Program-made: the position numbers and the translations under genes
Notes under the pieces: model-generated
What the model was told of the DNA's origin: nothing
Database searches by the model: none
What the model saw: the letters and a program-made list of their open reading frames with translations, nothing else
Shown: positions 24,854 to 32,090 of the stretch, one piece after another
How the letters are laid out: every line of letters begins with the position of its first letter
How positions within the stretch are numbered: the stretch's first letter is position 1
From: an uncultured cyanobacterium
Lineage (GTDB): Bacteria > Cyanobacteriota > Cyanobacteriia > Cyanobacteriales > Geitlerinemataceae
Assembly: GCA_937899645.1 (NCBI GenBank)
Contig: CALCCD010000015.1
Location: 17,063 to 81,062, forward strand
Direction: 5' to 3'
DNA length: 64,000 nucleotides

Positions 24854-24946
24854 CTGGCGAGCGGGGTGGTGGTGGTGGTGGCGATCTCGCTGTCTGCTGC
24901 CGCCGTTTCGACCTTCAGTCCGCCCGCGCGATCGCCTCAACAGGAA

Positions 24947-24976
24947 AAGGGGGCCACCGTCTCTGATGGCCCCCTT
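24947..24976. terminator. GC-rich hairpin in the rightward operon (possible attenuator)
   Basis: AAGGGGGCCA and TGGCCCCCTT form a 10-bp perfect stem with a 10-nt loop in the 150-bp gap before the next gene. No T tract follows, so partial termination or an mRNA-processing or stability element is more likely than a full stop. Confidence 0.5.
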
Positions 24977-25002
24977 GCACAAGTTCAATAACCATCTTAC
25001 TC

Positions 25003-25557
25003 ATGTCCTCACTCGCCAGACGATCGGGCTCGCTTCGGCAGATGCCCGCGATCGACCTGCCCGACGGCGACAGCATCACCGCCGCAGAATTTATCGATGC
25101 TGTCGCTAACAGCGCCCCGCTCGCGCTCCAAGACCCCCACTGGAAGAACGTCGTCAAAATGGCGTTTTTCGACAACCGCCTCGACTGCCTCCAGCTCGCC
25201 AAAACCCAAGCCGCGCAAATCCAGCGCGGCCAGGTGGGAAACGGGGCGATGGCCTACCCCCAGGCCCAGCCGTACCCAATGGCTTACCCCCAGCCTCAGC
25301 AGTTCCCGACGACCTACCAGCCGCCTCAGTCGTTCCCCTCGACCTACGCTCCCCCCGCATACCAGCCGGTGACGATCGCTCCACAAATACACCTCAGTCC
25401 GACGATCTCTCCGCAGATAACCAACAGCCCGACTCAGAGCACCCGCAGCGAGCACAGCAGCATCCACAGCGGCGGCGACGGCTGGGGCGACGCCTGGGGC
25501 TATTTCTGGGGCGTCGCTTCAATGCTGTTTCTGATTCTCGCCGCGCTCGCGGCTTAG
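25003..25557 (+). CDS. Pro/Gln/Tyr-rich protein with C-terminal membrane anchor (184 aa)
   Basis: Residues 1-75 are a small helical domain (ITAAEFIDAVANSAPLALQD). Residues 80-125 are a Pro/Gln/Tyr-rich repeat (QPYPMAYPQPQQFPTTYQPP), followed by Thr/Ser-rich sequence and a C-terminal hydrophobic helix (VASMLFLILAALAA). Tail-anchored proteins with such extended linkers occur in phage and secretion systems. Family unknown. It lies 14 bp before another membrane protein gene. Confidence 0.65.
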   Translation: MSSLARRSGSLRQMPAIDLPDGDSITAAEFIDAVANSAPLALQDPHWKNVVKMAFFDNRLDCLQLAKTQAAQIQRGQVGNGAMAYPQAQPYPMAYPQPQQFPTTYQPPQSFPSTYAPPAYQPVTIAPQIHLSPTISPQITNSPTQSTRSEHSSIHSGGDGWGDAWGYFWGVASMLFLILAALAA

Positions 25558-25571
25558 GGGGGGACGAATCA

Positions 25572-26150
25572 GTGAGCCAAAAAGAAGATTTCCTCAATAT
25601 TCCCTTCGACGCCGAGGTTGTGTCCGAGTCTCCCGCTCCTCAGCGGCAGCAGCCCACGCGATCGGCTTCGGCTGGCAGCGGGCGAAAACAGCGAGTTAAG
25701 AACCTCTACAAGCAGCAGGGCCGTCAGTTCCTCGACCGGATGACGGACGAGTTTGCGGGTGGTGTTGGCCGCGCTCAAAATACCGTTTGGGAGGCCGCAG
25801 GCGAGAGTCTGGTGGGCCTTCCTGGCCTCCTGCTCCGGTGTGCCGAGATCGGCGGAATCGTGTTTTTCCTGACCTGGTTTCCGCCCAACGTGTTCGAGCG
25901 CTTCGTTCACGACCCCATCGGTCGGCACGTCGTCCAGAGTGTCGAGCCCGGAGATGGCTTCCGATACAACTACGACGGCAGTCTGCCCTTCCGCCAGCAG
26001 CACTGGAGTCTCCAGGCGCGAGTAAACGACCTCGTCGTCCCCGTCGCCTTCGCTCTGGGCATTTTCGTTATCGTCTTCGTCGAGCCCAAAACCGGCTCGT
26101 CTGCTGCCCTGAAATGGCGGCTTCTCGTCGTCCTCTTCGCCCTGGTGTAG
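25572..26150 (+). CDS. Membrane protein next to the FtsK-like motor (192 aa)
   Basis: A basic, disordered N-terminal 60 residues precede an amphipathic helix, then two hydrophobic segments: LLRCAEIGGIVFFLTWFPP (about 95-113) and VVPVAFALGIFVIVFV (about 155-170), plus a short hydrophobic C-terminus (LLVVLFALV). GTG 25572 is the start. It ends 2 bp before the motor gene, so it is a good candidate for the motor's membrane partner. Not recognised as a family. Confidence 0.68.
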   Translation: MSQKEDFLNIPFDAEVVSESPAPQRQQPTRSASAGSGRKQRVKNLYKQQGRQFLDRMTDEFAGGVGRAQNTVWEAAGESLVGLPGLLLRCAEIGGIVFFLTWFPPNVFERFVHDPIGRHVVQSVEPGDGFRYNYDGSLPFRQQHWSLQARVNDLVVPVAFALGIFVIVFVEPKTGSSAALKWRLLVVLFALV

Positions 26151-26152
26151 TG

Positions 26153-27871
26153 ATGCCTCAAGTTGACCCCCAATCCCTCATCGTCGGGCAGTACCGACAG
26201 ATACGCGCCGCCGCGCTGGAGCTTGAGGGCGAAGCCGTTCGCGCCGAGTTCCAGCGCGGAATCCGGCAGGCGATCGCCGACAATAAGCGCGACTACGACC
26301 TCGACGCCGACTGGCAGCTCCGCCAGTTCACCCGCTTGCACGAACACGCCAGCGGCGGCGCTGCCGTCGTTTCTCCTGGTGCTGCTGGCCAAATCCTGGC
26401 CCAGGCGATCGCCGTTGCAGAGCTGCCCACGCCCCAGGCGATCGCGATCGCCGAAGCGCCCAGCCTGTACCGAGCCAAAATCGACCCCGGATCGACCGTC
26501 TCGGCCCGTGACGCCTGGAAGTCCAGCGCCGTCTACGCCGTGGCCTGCAACTTCGCGAAGCGCCTGGATCGGGTCTCCGCCAAGCACGCCCCGCTCGTCA
26601 GCGTCCACGACGACGGCGACCTGCTCATCGACTTCGTGAAGCGCCAGGAGGCGCGATCGTCTGCGCCTTTCGCCCAGTTCATTACGCCGTCATGGATAGC
26701 CCAGAACCGGGGCCGGTTCCTGTTCGTCCCCGGTGTTGCGCCCGACGGCGCGCTCGTGACGATCGACCGCCGCGAACCGGGCTACCAGTCCACCCTGCGC
26801 GGCGGCATGTCTGGCTCGGGCAAGTCGATGCTCGAGTACTGCGACATTCACCTCCAGTCACTGCTGCTCTCACCGGATGAGTTGCACCTCTGGCTGTCCG
26901 ACCCCCACTCCGGGCTGAGTCCGTACGAGGGGCTACCACACCTGCACGGTCGGGCGATCGTCACCGACGCGATCGGCGCGTTTAACAACGCCGTCGAACT
27001 AGTCGCCAAGATGGAAGATCGAAAAGACGTTTTACGCGCCGAGGGCGTCGATAACATTGACGACTTATCGACGCCATTTCCCTACTGTCTCGGGAAATTT
27101 GACGAGTTCAGTGGCACGTGCGACGACCTCGATTTAGAGCTGGAGGCTATCTCCGATCTTTACCCAGAATATTTCCGCTGGCAAACCACTAAAGACGGAG
27201 AGAAAAAACTCGCAAACAACAATCCAAAACCCTCGACGGTCTTTGTTAAGCTGCTCAGCAAGCTGGCTAAACAAGGCCGAAAGTATGGCGTCCACATCGA
27301 CATTATCGAGCAGAATCCAAAGGCCGACATCCTGCCCACGAACGTTAAAAGCGAGCTGGTCAGCATGGCGCTACGGCTCAAAACCAACGCTTCGAGCAGA
27401 GTGATTCTTGACACTCCCGGCGCTGAGAAACTGCTCGGGAAGGGCGACGGCATCGTGGTTATCGACGGCGAATCGGTTCGCGTTCAGAGCTTGCTAATCG
27501 ACCCCGACTACGATCGCAAGCTACGCGGGGAATGTCGCGGGAATTTAGCCGGGAAAGCCTGGGGAATCGCCGGGAATCGCGAGGCATCATCCGACCCGTG
27601 GGGAAACGCGGGAAATGTTACGGGGCAAGCTTTCCCCGCGACGCCAGGAGATTTCCCACTCCTGAAGGACTGGCTTAAAAACCCTCAAAATGGCGGCATC
27701 GACAAGCTGGCCACCTGGCTACGTCAGGAGGCCGGTCGCTCCGGGCGTTCCGAAGCGACGAAAGAGTTGATATTCGTTCTCACGGGAACCCGCAGCAATC
27801 GCCACTACCCAGAGGCTGCTGCCATCGTGAGACACCTATTCGGAGAAGGAGGTGAGAGTAGCGCCGCCTAG
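26153..27871 (+). CDS. FtsK/SpoIIIE-like DNA-pumping ATPase
   Basis: A 572-residue P-loop motor. Walker A is GGMSGSGKSM (about residue 217), and ILDTPGAEKLLGKGD (about 418) is the characteristic FtsK C-terminal motor motif; LGKFDEFSG (about 322) fills the Walker B strand position. Unlike cellular FtsK it lacks an N-terminal four-helix membrane domain and a gamma DNA-reading domain. The N-terminal 200 residues are helical. In integrative elements such ATPases either move double-stranded DNA between cells (TraB-like) or package DNA into tailless capsids (FtsK/HerA-like). The upstream membrane protein and lack of relaxase are compatible with either. Confidence 0.87.
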   Translation: MPQVDPQSLIVGQYRQIRAAALELEGEAVRAEFQRGIRQAIADNKRDYDLDADWQLRQFTRLHEHASGGAAVVSPGAAGQILAQAIAVAELPTPQAIAIAEAPSLYRAKIDPGSTVSARDAWKSSAVYAVACNFAKRLDRVSAKHAPLVSVHDDGDLLIDFVKRQEARSSAPFAQFITPSWIAQNRGRFLFVPGVAPDGALVTIDRREPGYQSTLRGGMSGSGKSMLEYCDIHLQSLLLSPDELHLWLSDPHSGLSPYEGLPHLHGRAIVTDAIGAFNNAVELVAKMEDRKDVLRAEGVDNIDDLSTPFPYCLGKFDEFSGTCDDLDLELEAISDLYPEYFRWQTTKDGEKKLANNNPKPSTVFVKLLSKLAKQGRKYGVHIDIIEQNPKADILPTNVKSELVSMALRLKTNASSRVILDTPGAEKLLGKGDGIVVIDGESVRVQSLLIDPDYDRKLRGECRGNLAGKAWGIAGNREASSDPWGNAGNVTGQAFPATPGDFPLLKDWLKNPQNGGIDKLATWLRQEAGRSGRSEATKELIFVLTGTRSNRHYPEAAAIVRHLFGEGGESSAA

Positions 27872-27966
27872 GACGACACAACGGATCTAGTCAGTGCATT
27901 GAGGGGGCGATCGCGCGCTCGTACCCGGTCTCGATATGCACTGCTAATAATCTCAATGACGGGGCT

Positions 27967-28110
27967 GTGGTTCGCTGGCTAGAGCGTCCCGACCGTCAAA
28001 GTCTATTCGGGAAATACCAGGACAGGGTTCGCGCCAAAATCGACGCGTCCATCCCGAACACCTCTGAATTCAATATACACAAAAAAGCGCAACTGAGCAG
28101 AAAGTGCTAG
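27967..28110 (+). CDS. Possible 47-residue leader peptide ending in an attenuator loop
   Basis: A GTG-started frame of balanced composition (VVRWLERPDRQSLFGKYQ, then KIDASIPNTSEFNIHKK) whose TAG lies in the loop of the hairpin at 28081-28133. The frame stays open upstream with protein-like sequence but without a better start. The ribosome-binding site is weak. It could be a decayed gene end or a leader peptide coupling translation to hairpin formation. Confidence 0.3.
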   Translation: MVRWLERPDRQSLFGKYQDRVRAKIDASIPNTSEFNIHKKAQLSRKC

Positions 28111-28133
28111 ACTTTCCTCAGTTGCGCTTTTTT
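28081..28133. terminator. 17-bp perfect terminator hairpin abutting the ParB-like gene's ribosome-binding site
   Basis: AAAAAAGCGCAACTGAG and CTCAGTTGCGCTTTTTT pair perfectly around a 19-nt loop, giving A and T tracts on both flanks, so it can stop transcription in both directions. The last T directly precedes AGGAGGAG of the next gene, so that gene's mRNA must read through, or start inside, the hairpin. Confidence 0.75.
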
Positions 28134-28147
28134 AGGAGGAGAAGCAA

Positions 28148-29239
28148 GTGAGTAAAAACAGTCAAGGTCAGCGTCAAAGACTAAGGCGGCGGCAACTGAG
28201 GGAGTCGTCACAATATTGGTCGCTGGCGATGTTACGGGCCGAGGCGATCGAGATCGACCCTCAGCGGTTCCAGTTCAAAATCAAGGCGTCGTCCCAGGGC
28301 GCTACGGGGTCGCTGGCGGGCGTCAGCTCCTGGAGTCAGTCTGCTGAGGGTGTTCTCGATGTTTGGCTCGATCCGGTCAACCTAAAAACTTATGTAGTGA
28401 ATGGCCACAACCGGCTGGGTCTGGCAAAACGACTGGGTGTGACCCACCTGCCCTGCAAGTATCTGCGCTCGGAGACTTGGCAGGACGCTCGACGTGATGG
28501 TGCGGTGGCCAATCTGGCCAGTGGTAGCGGTTCGGAGCTGGACGCGGCGCGGTTCTTCCGTGACGACGGCGCGACGGCGGCAGAGTTGCAGTGCCTGGGG
28601 CTTTCGCCGCGATCGAAGGTAGTTCGCGACGGCCTGAAGATATCTCGCCTGCCGAGCGCGACCTTCTCGCTGGCCCTCTCTGGCGTACTGTCACCCGACC
28701 ATGCCGCTGTGCTGGGCGATTCCGGCCTAAACGAGTCCCAGCAGATCGGGCTACTCAAGGCTCTAGGAGATGTCGCCCACATGTCGAGACTCGAATTCAC
28801 CGAGGCGATCGCCGCTTCTCGAGTCGCCGCATTCGAGTCGTCCACAGAACTAACCCTGTTTGGCTCTGAGACCTTCTCTCGCTGTCTCATCGCAGAGACG
28901 GCGAAGGTGCAGTCCTGGGTCGTCTCCCGGCTCTCGCGAGACCGCCACGCGCTGCGATCGGCAGTCTCCAATCGCGACACCCTGGAGGCCGAAGGGTCGA
29001 GCATTGAGTCAAGCCAAGCCGATCTCGCTGCGGGCAATATCGCCGCCATCCTGGAGCAGTTTCACCGCCTCAAGTCAGCACCTGGGCCGATCTCGACTGC
29101 GATCGCCAAGGCCGCGCGCAGCTTGGCTTTGGGGCAGCCCTTACCAGATGCTGCACAGACTGTGATCGACCGACTACTAGGCGAAGCGCGAGTCGCGCTC
29201 GCCTCGCCAAAGCCCAGCTTATTTGAACAGAGAAATTAA
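28148..29239 (+). CDS. ParB/Srx-fold DNA-binding protein
   Basis: A 363-residue protein starting at GTG after a perfect AGGAGGAG. The ParB-type core is visible at residues about 77-103 (VVNGHNRLGLAKRLGVTHLP), which forms the CTP/ATP-handling Srx-like fold in the family. The following helical part (RSKVVRDGLKISRLPSATF, then LSGVLSPDHAAVLGD) resembles the ParB HTH and linker. No ParA partner is present, so partitioning is doubtful; lone ParB-like proteins in mobile elements can act as regulators or nucleases. A hairpin precedes it, suggesting attenuation. Confidence 0.78.
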   Translation: MSKNSQGQRQRLRRRQLRESSQYWSLAMLRAEAIEIDPQRFQFKIKASSQGATGSLAGVSSWSQSAEGVLDVWLDPVNLKTYVVNGHNRLGLAKRLGVTHLPCKYLRSETWQDARRDGAVANLASGSGSELDAARFFRDDGATAAELQCLGLSPRSKVVRDGLKISRLPSATFSLALSGVLSPDHAAVLGDSGLNESQQIGLLKALGDVAHMSRLEFTEAIAASRVAAFESSTELTLFGSETFSRCLIAETAKVQSWVVSRLSRDRHALRSAVSNRDTLEAEGSSIESSQADLAAGNIAAILEQFHRLKSAPGPISTAIAKAARSLALGQPLPDAAQTVIDRLLGEARVALASPKPSLFEQRN

Positions 29240-29252
29240 GAGGATTTTTGTT

Positions 29253-29828
29253 GTGGACGAGAAAGCTTCTGACGTGCTCGAAGGGCAGTTTATTGAGGCT
29301 CATAGCCTGGGATGGGACGAGGGGAATTTAGATGCGGAAGAATTTAATTTCTACGCGTACGGGAGCCGTGTCGATAGATTCCTGGAGTCGAATAAAGAAG
29401 AGTACGGGTGGGACACCTGCGACCAAAAGGCGGTGTTCGACGAGTTTCTAGAGGGGCAGCTTAACGAAGATTTTAAACAAAAGAAAAACCGGTCTCACTC
29501 GAACTATCGACACGGAAAAACTGTGTCAATTCGAGTCCCCGCCAGCTTTGCTCGCGACCTAACGGCTATTGCAGTAGCCCTTGATCGCAGCAGCGGCCCT
29601 GAGTCTCAATTAATGGCCTTAACCAGACGAGTAAAAGCGAAGTTTTGGCAGGTCGTACCCGTTGATGGCGGCGAGTTTTCCCACAGCGTTCACGTGAAAG
29701 CGCGGGAGCCAAAAGGAAAAATTTACGTTCACGAACGCGACGCAGACACTGCCCGAGAGAAGCTGTCGAGATATGGCGAGTTTAAGATAGTAGAGTGTGA
29801 TCGGTGGGGTCGGGCAACCACCGGATAA
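29253..29828 (+). CDS. Unknown 191-residue protein
   Basis: Not recognised. N-terminal acidic half (EGQFIEAHSLGWDEGNLDAE, VDRFLESNKEEYGWD), a basic linker (KQKKNRSHSNYRHGK), and an alpha/beta C-terminal half (SIRVPASFARDLTAIAVAL, GKIYVHERDADTAREKL). AAGAGG lies 9 bp before the GTG at 29253; TTG 29223 would overlap the previous gene. The DNA is noticeably less GC-rich than the operon upstream. Confidence 0.62.
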   Translation: MDEKASDVLEGQFIEAHSLGWDEGNLDAEEFNFYAYGSRVDRFLESNKEEYGWDTCDQKAVFDEFLEGQLNEDFKQKKNRSHSNYRHGKTVSIRVPASFARDLTAIAVALDRSSGPESQLMALTRRVKAKFWQVVPVDGGEFSHSVHVKAREPKGKIYVHERDADTAREKLSRYGEFKIVECDRWGRATTG

Positions 29829-29856
29829 CTTAACCTCGCCGCAGGGCGACCTCCGT

Positions 29857-30249
29857 GTGATTTCACCTCACGGCGGATTCTTGTTAACAGAAGCATTGCT
29901 CGACCGCTTTTCCGAGCGCGAACTACGAGCGATCTGCTTCTTTGCACAAATACCGCTAAAGCGCTTCCGCTCGAAGCAGTCGCTCGTTAGATATCTCGCC
30001 TCCAATCTCTGGGTGACGTGGAACTTGCCGGAGAGAGAAAAGCAAATTACAGACTCAATCTTTCGTACTGAAGGCGATAGGAGTCAAAGCCAAACCACGC
30101 GCAATATACGTCCTCATGCACACGGACAGAATGTCCCATCATCTTCGCCGCAAATAGACTCGACGCGCCCGCTTCGTGAAGTTTTCGGGCATAGCAATGG
30201 CGCAGGTCGTACGCCCGAAATGAAAGACCGTAGCGACGGCGCTGGGTAG
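29857..30249 (+). CDS. Possible small SAP-like helical protein overlapping the integrase 3' end
   Basis: Residues LLTEALLDRFSERELRAI and FRSKQSLVRYLASNLW form a two-helix pattern similar to SAP-type DNA-binding motifs. The second half of the frame is the antisense of the integrase C-terminus and not protein-like, so the true product may be decayed or extended by read-through. The start (GTG 29857 or upstream 29797) is uncertain. Confidence 0.4.
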   Translation: MISPHGGFLLTEALLDRFSERELRAICFFAQIPLKRFRSKQSLVRYLASNLWVTWNLPEREKQITDSIFRTEGDRSQSQTTRNIRPHAHGQNVPSSSPQIDSTRPLREVFGHSNGAGRTPEMKDRSDGAG

Positions 30250-31123
30250 AGACTCGGTGGCCCAGGTCGGCGTGAGTCCTGCCCGAGACGGGCGGCAGCA
30301 GGATCTCGCGATGGGCCTCCCAGCGCTCGAACAGATCGCGATCGCAGGGCAGCACTTTTCGCGGCCCCGTCTTGCCTGCCGTCACCACCAGGGCGTCGCC
30401 ATCGAAGCCGCCAAGCAGTAAAGCCTCGTGGCCCCGAAGCCCGAACAACAACAGGCGTTGGAACACTTGCCGCCAGAGCCCGTTCGGGATGGCTTCGATC
30501 TCCGCGATCGCCTCTTCCCACGTTGGGAGCTTGCGCGGATCGACGCTTTTCGCGCTGTACGTGCCGCGAAGCCCGGAGAAATCAGCCTCCAGCCCGGCGA
30601 AGCGGGCCAGTAGCTCGAACCACAGGCACAGGCGCTGGCGAGTGCGGCTACCGGGGTCTGTCGCCTTTATCGCTTTTGTCATCGCTGCCACCGTCAGCGC
30701 CCGACTTTTGTCCAGATGCCGGAATGCCGCTCGGGGCTCAGTCCGATAGGTCGTTTCCGTTTGCGGCGTCCGGGCGCGCCGCTGGAAGTAGTCGCGCTCG
30801 AACAACTCGAACCAATCGCCAGCCGTTCGGGCGCGATCGCGATCGGCCTGGCGTCGCCACTCCTTTAGTCGAAACTCTCCGCGCCCCACGAGGTCGCGAA
30901 TACGGTGAGCCGTGCCCTCGGCCTCTCGAATCCCCCAAGCGTGAGCCAAAATTCCCAGGCTGATGTAGCGACGAGAGAGCTTGCCAGCTTTGTCGGGCAG
31001 CTTGCCGCGCAGGCGAAGGCGATCGCCTGCCAGCTCGATCGCCAGTCCCACCCGAGCGGCCTTGAGACGATCGTTTGCCTCCGAAATTTTCGCCGAGACA
31101 CTCGCTTTTTTCTTTGCAGACAT
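30047..31123 (-). CDS. Tyrosine recombinase (integrase) of the element
   Basis: A 358-residue site-specific recombinase. Catalytic residues of the family are visible: Arg in LLLFGLRGHEA (R230), R308 in YDLRHCYAR, H331 in MMGHSV, and the nucleophile candidate Y340 in HEDVYCAW. The position usually filled by the first His of H-x-x-R is Tyr (Y305), a tolerated but less common change. An N-terminal arm-binding segment and a SAM-like core-binding domain (about 95-190) precede it. It is transcribed away from the adjacent tRNA-Phe, whose 3' end is the attachment site; repeats at its own start could be arm sites that also autoregulate it. Confidence 0.93.
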   Translation of the reverse strand: MSAKKKASVSAKISEANDRLKAARVGLAIELAGDRLRLRGKLPDKAGKLSRRYISLGILAHAWGIREAEGTAHRIRDLVGRGEFRLKEWRRQADRDRARTAGDWFELFERDYFQRRARTPQTETTYRTEPRAAFRHLDKSRALTVAAMTKAIKATDPGSRTRQRLCLWFELLARFAGLEADFSGLRGTYSAKSVDPRKLPTWEEAIAEIEAIPNGLWRQVFQRLLLFGLRGHEALLLGGFDGDALVVTAGKTGPRKVLPCDRDLFERWEAHREILLPPVSGRTHADLGHRVSTQRRRYGLSFRAYDLRHCYARKLHEAGASSLFAAKMMGHSVRVHEDVYCAWFGFDSYRLQYERLSL

Positions 31124-31139
31124 TTTTGCAGACGTTTTT
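31123..31139. promoter_or_regulatory. Candidate integrase arm-binding site (right)
   Basis: TTTTTGCAGACGTTTTT, identical to 8138-8154. A partial copy (TTTGCAGACATTTTT) overlaps the integrase start codon just to the left, and an inverted partial (CCTGCAAAAAA) lies near 31172. Location between integrase and attR suits arm sites. Confidence 0.5.
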
Positions 31140-31230
31140 TGAGCCGGTTTAATACGGTTCGATACGGCCTGCCTGCAAAAAAGTGCAAAACAAAACCGCC
31201 CACCGTTGATGAGTGAGCGGTTTTAAAAGA

Positions 31231-31272
31231 TGCCAGGACCCGGACTTGAACCGGGGACACGAGGATTTTCAA
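31231..31272. repeat. attR: 42-bp repeat within tRNA-Phe
   Basis: Exact match to 8041-8082. It covers the tRNA 3' half from the discriminator base to the anticodon region and is the integrase core target. Confidence 0.92.
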
Positions 31273-31303
31273 TCCTCTGCTCTACCGACTGAGCTATCCC
31301 GGC
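31231..31303 (-). tRNA. tRNA-Phe (GAA)
   Basis: A 73-nt cloverleaf on the minus strand: acceptor stem GCCGGGA/TCCTGGC with one G-T pair, D arm, anticodon stem with loop TTGAAAA (anticodon GAA), T arm GGTTCAAGTCC, discriminator A; CCA is not encoded. The first 42 bp at its 3' side duplicate attL. Insertion has kept it intact, as the element restores the tRNA end. Confidence 0.97.
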
Positions 31304-31446
31304 GTTTTTTGACGCCTAGATAACTTATCCCAAGTCTCGGGCATTGGCAACCCCTGAATTTCAAGCTGCCGAGAACCATAGATTCTCTCGATCGAGTAGA
31401 GGTTCCACGACATCTGGCCGCGACGCGACAGCCCACTGCGTTCCGC

Positions 31447-31887
31447 CTAGATCGGGCGCAGGCGCACGAGATTGACGGTAAAGGGGCCTTCTCCGGCGGC
31501 ACCGAAAGCGCGCACGCGGATCGTGTAGCGCCCCGACATCGACACGCGAGTATAGAGCAAGGAATTGGTCGTGCCGTCGGGGCCGTCGTCGTTCTCCGCA
31601 ACGGTCGCGCCGTTGGGGCCGATCAGTGTCAAAATCGTGTCGAAACTGTCGGAGAAGGCTTCGAGTTCGAGGCGATCGCCTTCATCGAGATCGACGACGT
31701 AATCGAATGCGTAGCCGCCCAGTCCGGTCGGGATGCCGTCCGCAGAGAGGACGCCGTTGATACTGCCGCCGCTCGGGACTTCTTCTGGCGCATACAGTTC
31801 TGCACGGGCTGCGCTGGCAAATCCGAGAGTGGCGATCGCGGCGGTGGCGGCGATCGTGCGGCTCAGTCGTCCGAGAAGGTTGTTCAT
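31447..31887 (-). CDS. Secreted PPC-domain protein
   Basis: A 146-residue exported protein. Residues 1-29 are a signal peptide (AATAAIATLGFASAARA then cleavage before ELYAPE). The rest is one bacterial pre-peptidase C-terminal (PPC) beta-sandwich: YAFDYVVDLDEGDRLELEAF, FDTILTLIGPNGATVAENDD, and a final GRYTIRVRAFG strand. Such domains bind or stabilise secreted enzymes; here it stands alone, with no peptidase attached. Likely periplasmic or extracellular. Confidence 0.85.
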   Translation of the reverse strand: MNNLLGRLSRTIAATAAIATLGFASAARAELYAPEEVPSGGSINGVLSADGIPTGLGGYAFDYVVDLDEGDRLELEAFSDSFDTILTLIGPNGATVAENDDGPDGTTNSLLYTRVSMSGRYTIRVRAFGAAGEGPFTVNLVRLRPI

Positions 31888-32090
31888 GAAGGTCGCTGAA
31901 TGAGTCTACGTAGCGCGGGAATTGCGAGACATATCGCCTCGGCGGCTCGATTTGCCGCCGGTTCCTCCCTCAAGATACCTACCTTTGTCGAAACCCGGTT
32001 TCCGGGGATGCCTACGATCGCGAACTGTTGCGTTTCTCGATACGTTTGCCGACATAGCCGATATGTTCACTGCCACTGGCCGGTCGCGTT

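Larger units (their letters stand above)
8041..31272. mobile_element. Integrated element of about 23.2 kb in tRNA-Phe; candidate unusual provirus or integrative element
   Basis: A 42-bp direct repeat (8041-8082 and 31231-31272), equal to the 3' part of tRNA-Phe, bounds the region, and a tyrosine integrase reads inward next to the intact tRNA. Inside are a repressor with divergent promoters, a TOPRIM/DUF3987 replication protein, an FtsK-like motor, a ParB-like protein, an excisionase-like HTH protein and about a dozen unknown proteins, several in paralogous pairs. No terminase, portal, tail, relaxase or type IV secretion gene is visible. Genes are tightly packed with start-stop overlaps. The interior contains HIP1 sites, so it has had time to match its host or comes from a related one. 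Virion production versus conjugation cannot be decided from sequence alone. Confidence 0.88.

Noticed and set aside
24872..24889. GTGGTG run suggestive of a repeat element
   Set aside because: Simple-sequence slippage of 18 bp without further structure.
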